Made by a program: the position numbers and the translations under genes. The notes under the pieces are model-generated. The model did not search any database and had not been told where the DNA came from. It worked only from the letters and a program-made list of their open reading frames with translations. Shown piece after piece: positions 63,049-64,000 of a stretch of DNA of 64,000 nt (the stretch's first letter is position 1; each line of letters begins with the position of its first letter). Location of the stretch: assembly GCF_003601925.1 (NCBI RefSeq), contig NZ_QZWH01000005.1, positions 1-64,000 of the forward strand. Reading direction: 5' to 3'. Origin of the DNA: Buttiauxella izardii (GTDB lineage: Bacteria; Pseudomonadota; Gammaproteobacteria; Enterobacterales; Enterobacteriaceae).

Positions 63049-64000
63049 ATGATCAAACAAAGCACAAAAGAGTTAATCGCAATGCCTTCCTTCGTACTGC
63101 CCGTGGGATTAGGGTTTCTAAGCTTTATATTCACCTTGTATTCTTTGGAATTGTCTCTGGTCGGAACTGTTTTAGCGCCGCTTTGGTTCCCGACGGCCCT
63201 CATGATGGTGGCATTATTCCGCAACTCTTTCCGCCAATGGCCCATGGTTATCGTAATGTGTGCCCTGGGGAGCTTGTGCGCCTCTGCGTTATTATTGCCT
63301 GTAAGTGAAATTAATCTCGGCTACACCGCTATCAATATTATTGAAGCGTTGGTGGGTGCGTCATTAATGCGCCGCATGTTGCCGCAGGATAATCCGCTAC
63401 AAAATCTCAATAATTGGGTGCGTCTGGTGATTTGCAGCGCCGTCATTCCGCCTGTCATTGGTGGCGTGCTGGCGGTCTGGCTGGCAGGCCCGGCGGGTGG
63501 CCCCGTCGCGAAAACATTTTTCGTCTGGATGCTCTCCGAAACCATCGGCACGTTGGCACTGGTGCCCACAGCATTATTGTTTAAGCCGCACTATTTATTG
63601 CGGCATAAAAACCCGAAACTATTAATAGAAACAGTATTCACTTTTGTTATTACCCTGGCACTAAGCTACCTCGCGCTACGTTATATGCCGTGGCCATTTA
63701 CTTTTATTATTGTTTTTCTGATGTGGAGCGCGATTCGCCTGCCCCGCCTGGAAGCGTTCATTATTTTCCTTGGCACCCTGATGGTGGTTTCCTTAATGAT
63801 GGCGACGCACAACACCGTCAATATGGATCCCCATACGGCGGTGATGAACAATGCGCCGTGGCTGCCGTTCCTGATGATTTTATTGCCCGCCAACGTCATG
63901 ACCATGGTGATGTATTCGTTTCGGGAAGAGCGCAAACACATCACGGAAAGCGAAGCGCGTTTCCGTAACGCGATGGAATATTCCGCCATCGGGATGGCCC
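63049..64000 (+). CDS. dgcE: Diguanylate cyclase DgcE (YegE), N-terminal part
   Basis: 5' portion, cut by the window end (317 codons visible). It encodes a MASE1 sensor domain of about 300 residues with eight to ten membrane helices (VGLGFLSFIFTLYSLELSLVGTVLAPLWFPTALMM; FTFIIVFLMWSAIRLPRLEAFIIFLGTLM; MILLPANVMTMVMY). The start of the first PAS domain follows (SEARFRNAMEYSAIGMA). PAS, GGDEF and EAL-like parts would follow. In E. coli it makes c-di-GMP for the curli decision. ATG at 63049; weak ribosome site; matches E. coli YegE from the first residues. Confidence 0.92.
   Translation, partial: MIKQSTKELIAMPSFVLPVGLGFLSFIFTLYSLELSLVGTVLAPLWFPTALMMVALFRNSFRQWPMVIVMCALGSLCASALLLPVSEINLGYTAINIIEALVGASLMRRMLPQDNPLQNLNNWVRLVICSAVIPPVIGGVLAVWLAGPAGGPVAKTFFVWMLSETIGTLALVPTALLFKPHYLLRHKNPKLLIETVFTFVITLALSYLALRYMPWPFTFIIVFLMWSAIRLPRLEAFIIFLGTLMVVSLMMATHNTVNMDPHTAVMNNAPWLPFLMILLPANVMTMVMYSFREERKHITESEARFRNAMEYSAIGMA

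Overview
The window is a chromosomal segment of a member of the Enterobacteriaceae. Gene order and protein sequences follow the E. coli/Salmonella dacD-sbcB-plaP-yeeYZ-his-wzz-gnd-O antigen-galF-colanic acid-yegH-asmA-dcd-udk-dgcE backbone. An aminotransferase beside plaP, the absence of ugd next to wzz, a different O-antigen cluster and abundant REP and ERIC repeats show it is not E. coli K-12. I cannot name the genus from sequence alone.

Layout. 1-7812: dacD (PBP6b carboxypeptidase, TTG start), sbcB (exonuclease I), plaP (putrescine importer), a GabT/PuuE-type aminotransferase, the LysR regulator yeeY and the SDR-like yeeZ. 7942-15286: the complete histidine operon, with promoter, hisL leader peptide, attenuator, hisGDCBHAFI and a terminator shared with the convergent wzz. 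15300-20105 (minus strand): wzzB, a dTDP-glucose pair (rmlA/rmlB, resembling the enterobacterial common antigen enzymes RffH/RffG), and gnd. 20281-32410 (minus strand): an AT-rich Wzx/Wzy-type O-antigen cluster that begins at a JUMPstart/ops element. Read in transcription order it is wzx, GT2 transferase, wzy, fnlA, fnlB, fnlC, GT4 transferase, PglC-like phosphoglycosyltransferase, DegT aminotransferase and WbpM-like 4,6-dehydratase. 32660-33553: galF. 33733-56787 (minus strand): the complete 20-gene colanic acid operon wza-wzb-wzc-wcaABCDEF-gmd-fcl-gmm-wcaI-cpsB-cpsG-wcaJ-wzxC-wcaKLM, with its own JUMPstart/ops upstream. 57774-64000: yegH, then asmA, dcd and udk on the minus strand, and the 5' part of dgcE running off the window end.

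How the genes work together. FnlABC should make UDP-L-FucNAc. The WbpM-like dehydratase plus the DegT aminotransferase should make a UDP-4-amino-4,6-dideoxy-HexNAc. The PglC-like enzyme probably loads the first sugar on undecaprenyl phosphate, the two glycosyltransferases extend it, Wzx flips it, Wzy polymerises it and WzzB sets chain length. The colanic acid operon makes GDP-fucose (CpsB, CpsG, Gmd, Fcl), starts on WcaJ, extends and acetylates the unit, flips it with WzxC and exports it through Wza-Wzc-Wzb. Both clusters carry ops sites, so both are probably RfaH-dependent.

The least ordinary features are non-coding. Palindromic repeats sit in six junctions of the colanic acid operon, including an exact 44-bp-period tandem array between wcaF and gmd, and two of them provide the stop codon and last residues of WzxC and WcaF. 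Two inverted ERIC elements bracket the colanic acid control region. Among the genes, the RffGH-like pair at the O-antigen locus, without rmlC, rmlD or ugd, is the main oddity. No tRNA, rRNA, CRISPR array, insertion sequence or prophage was recognised.
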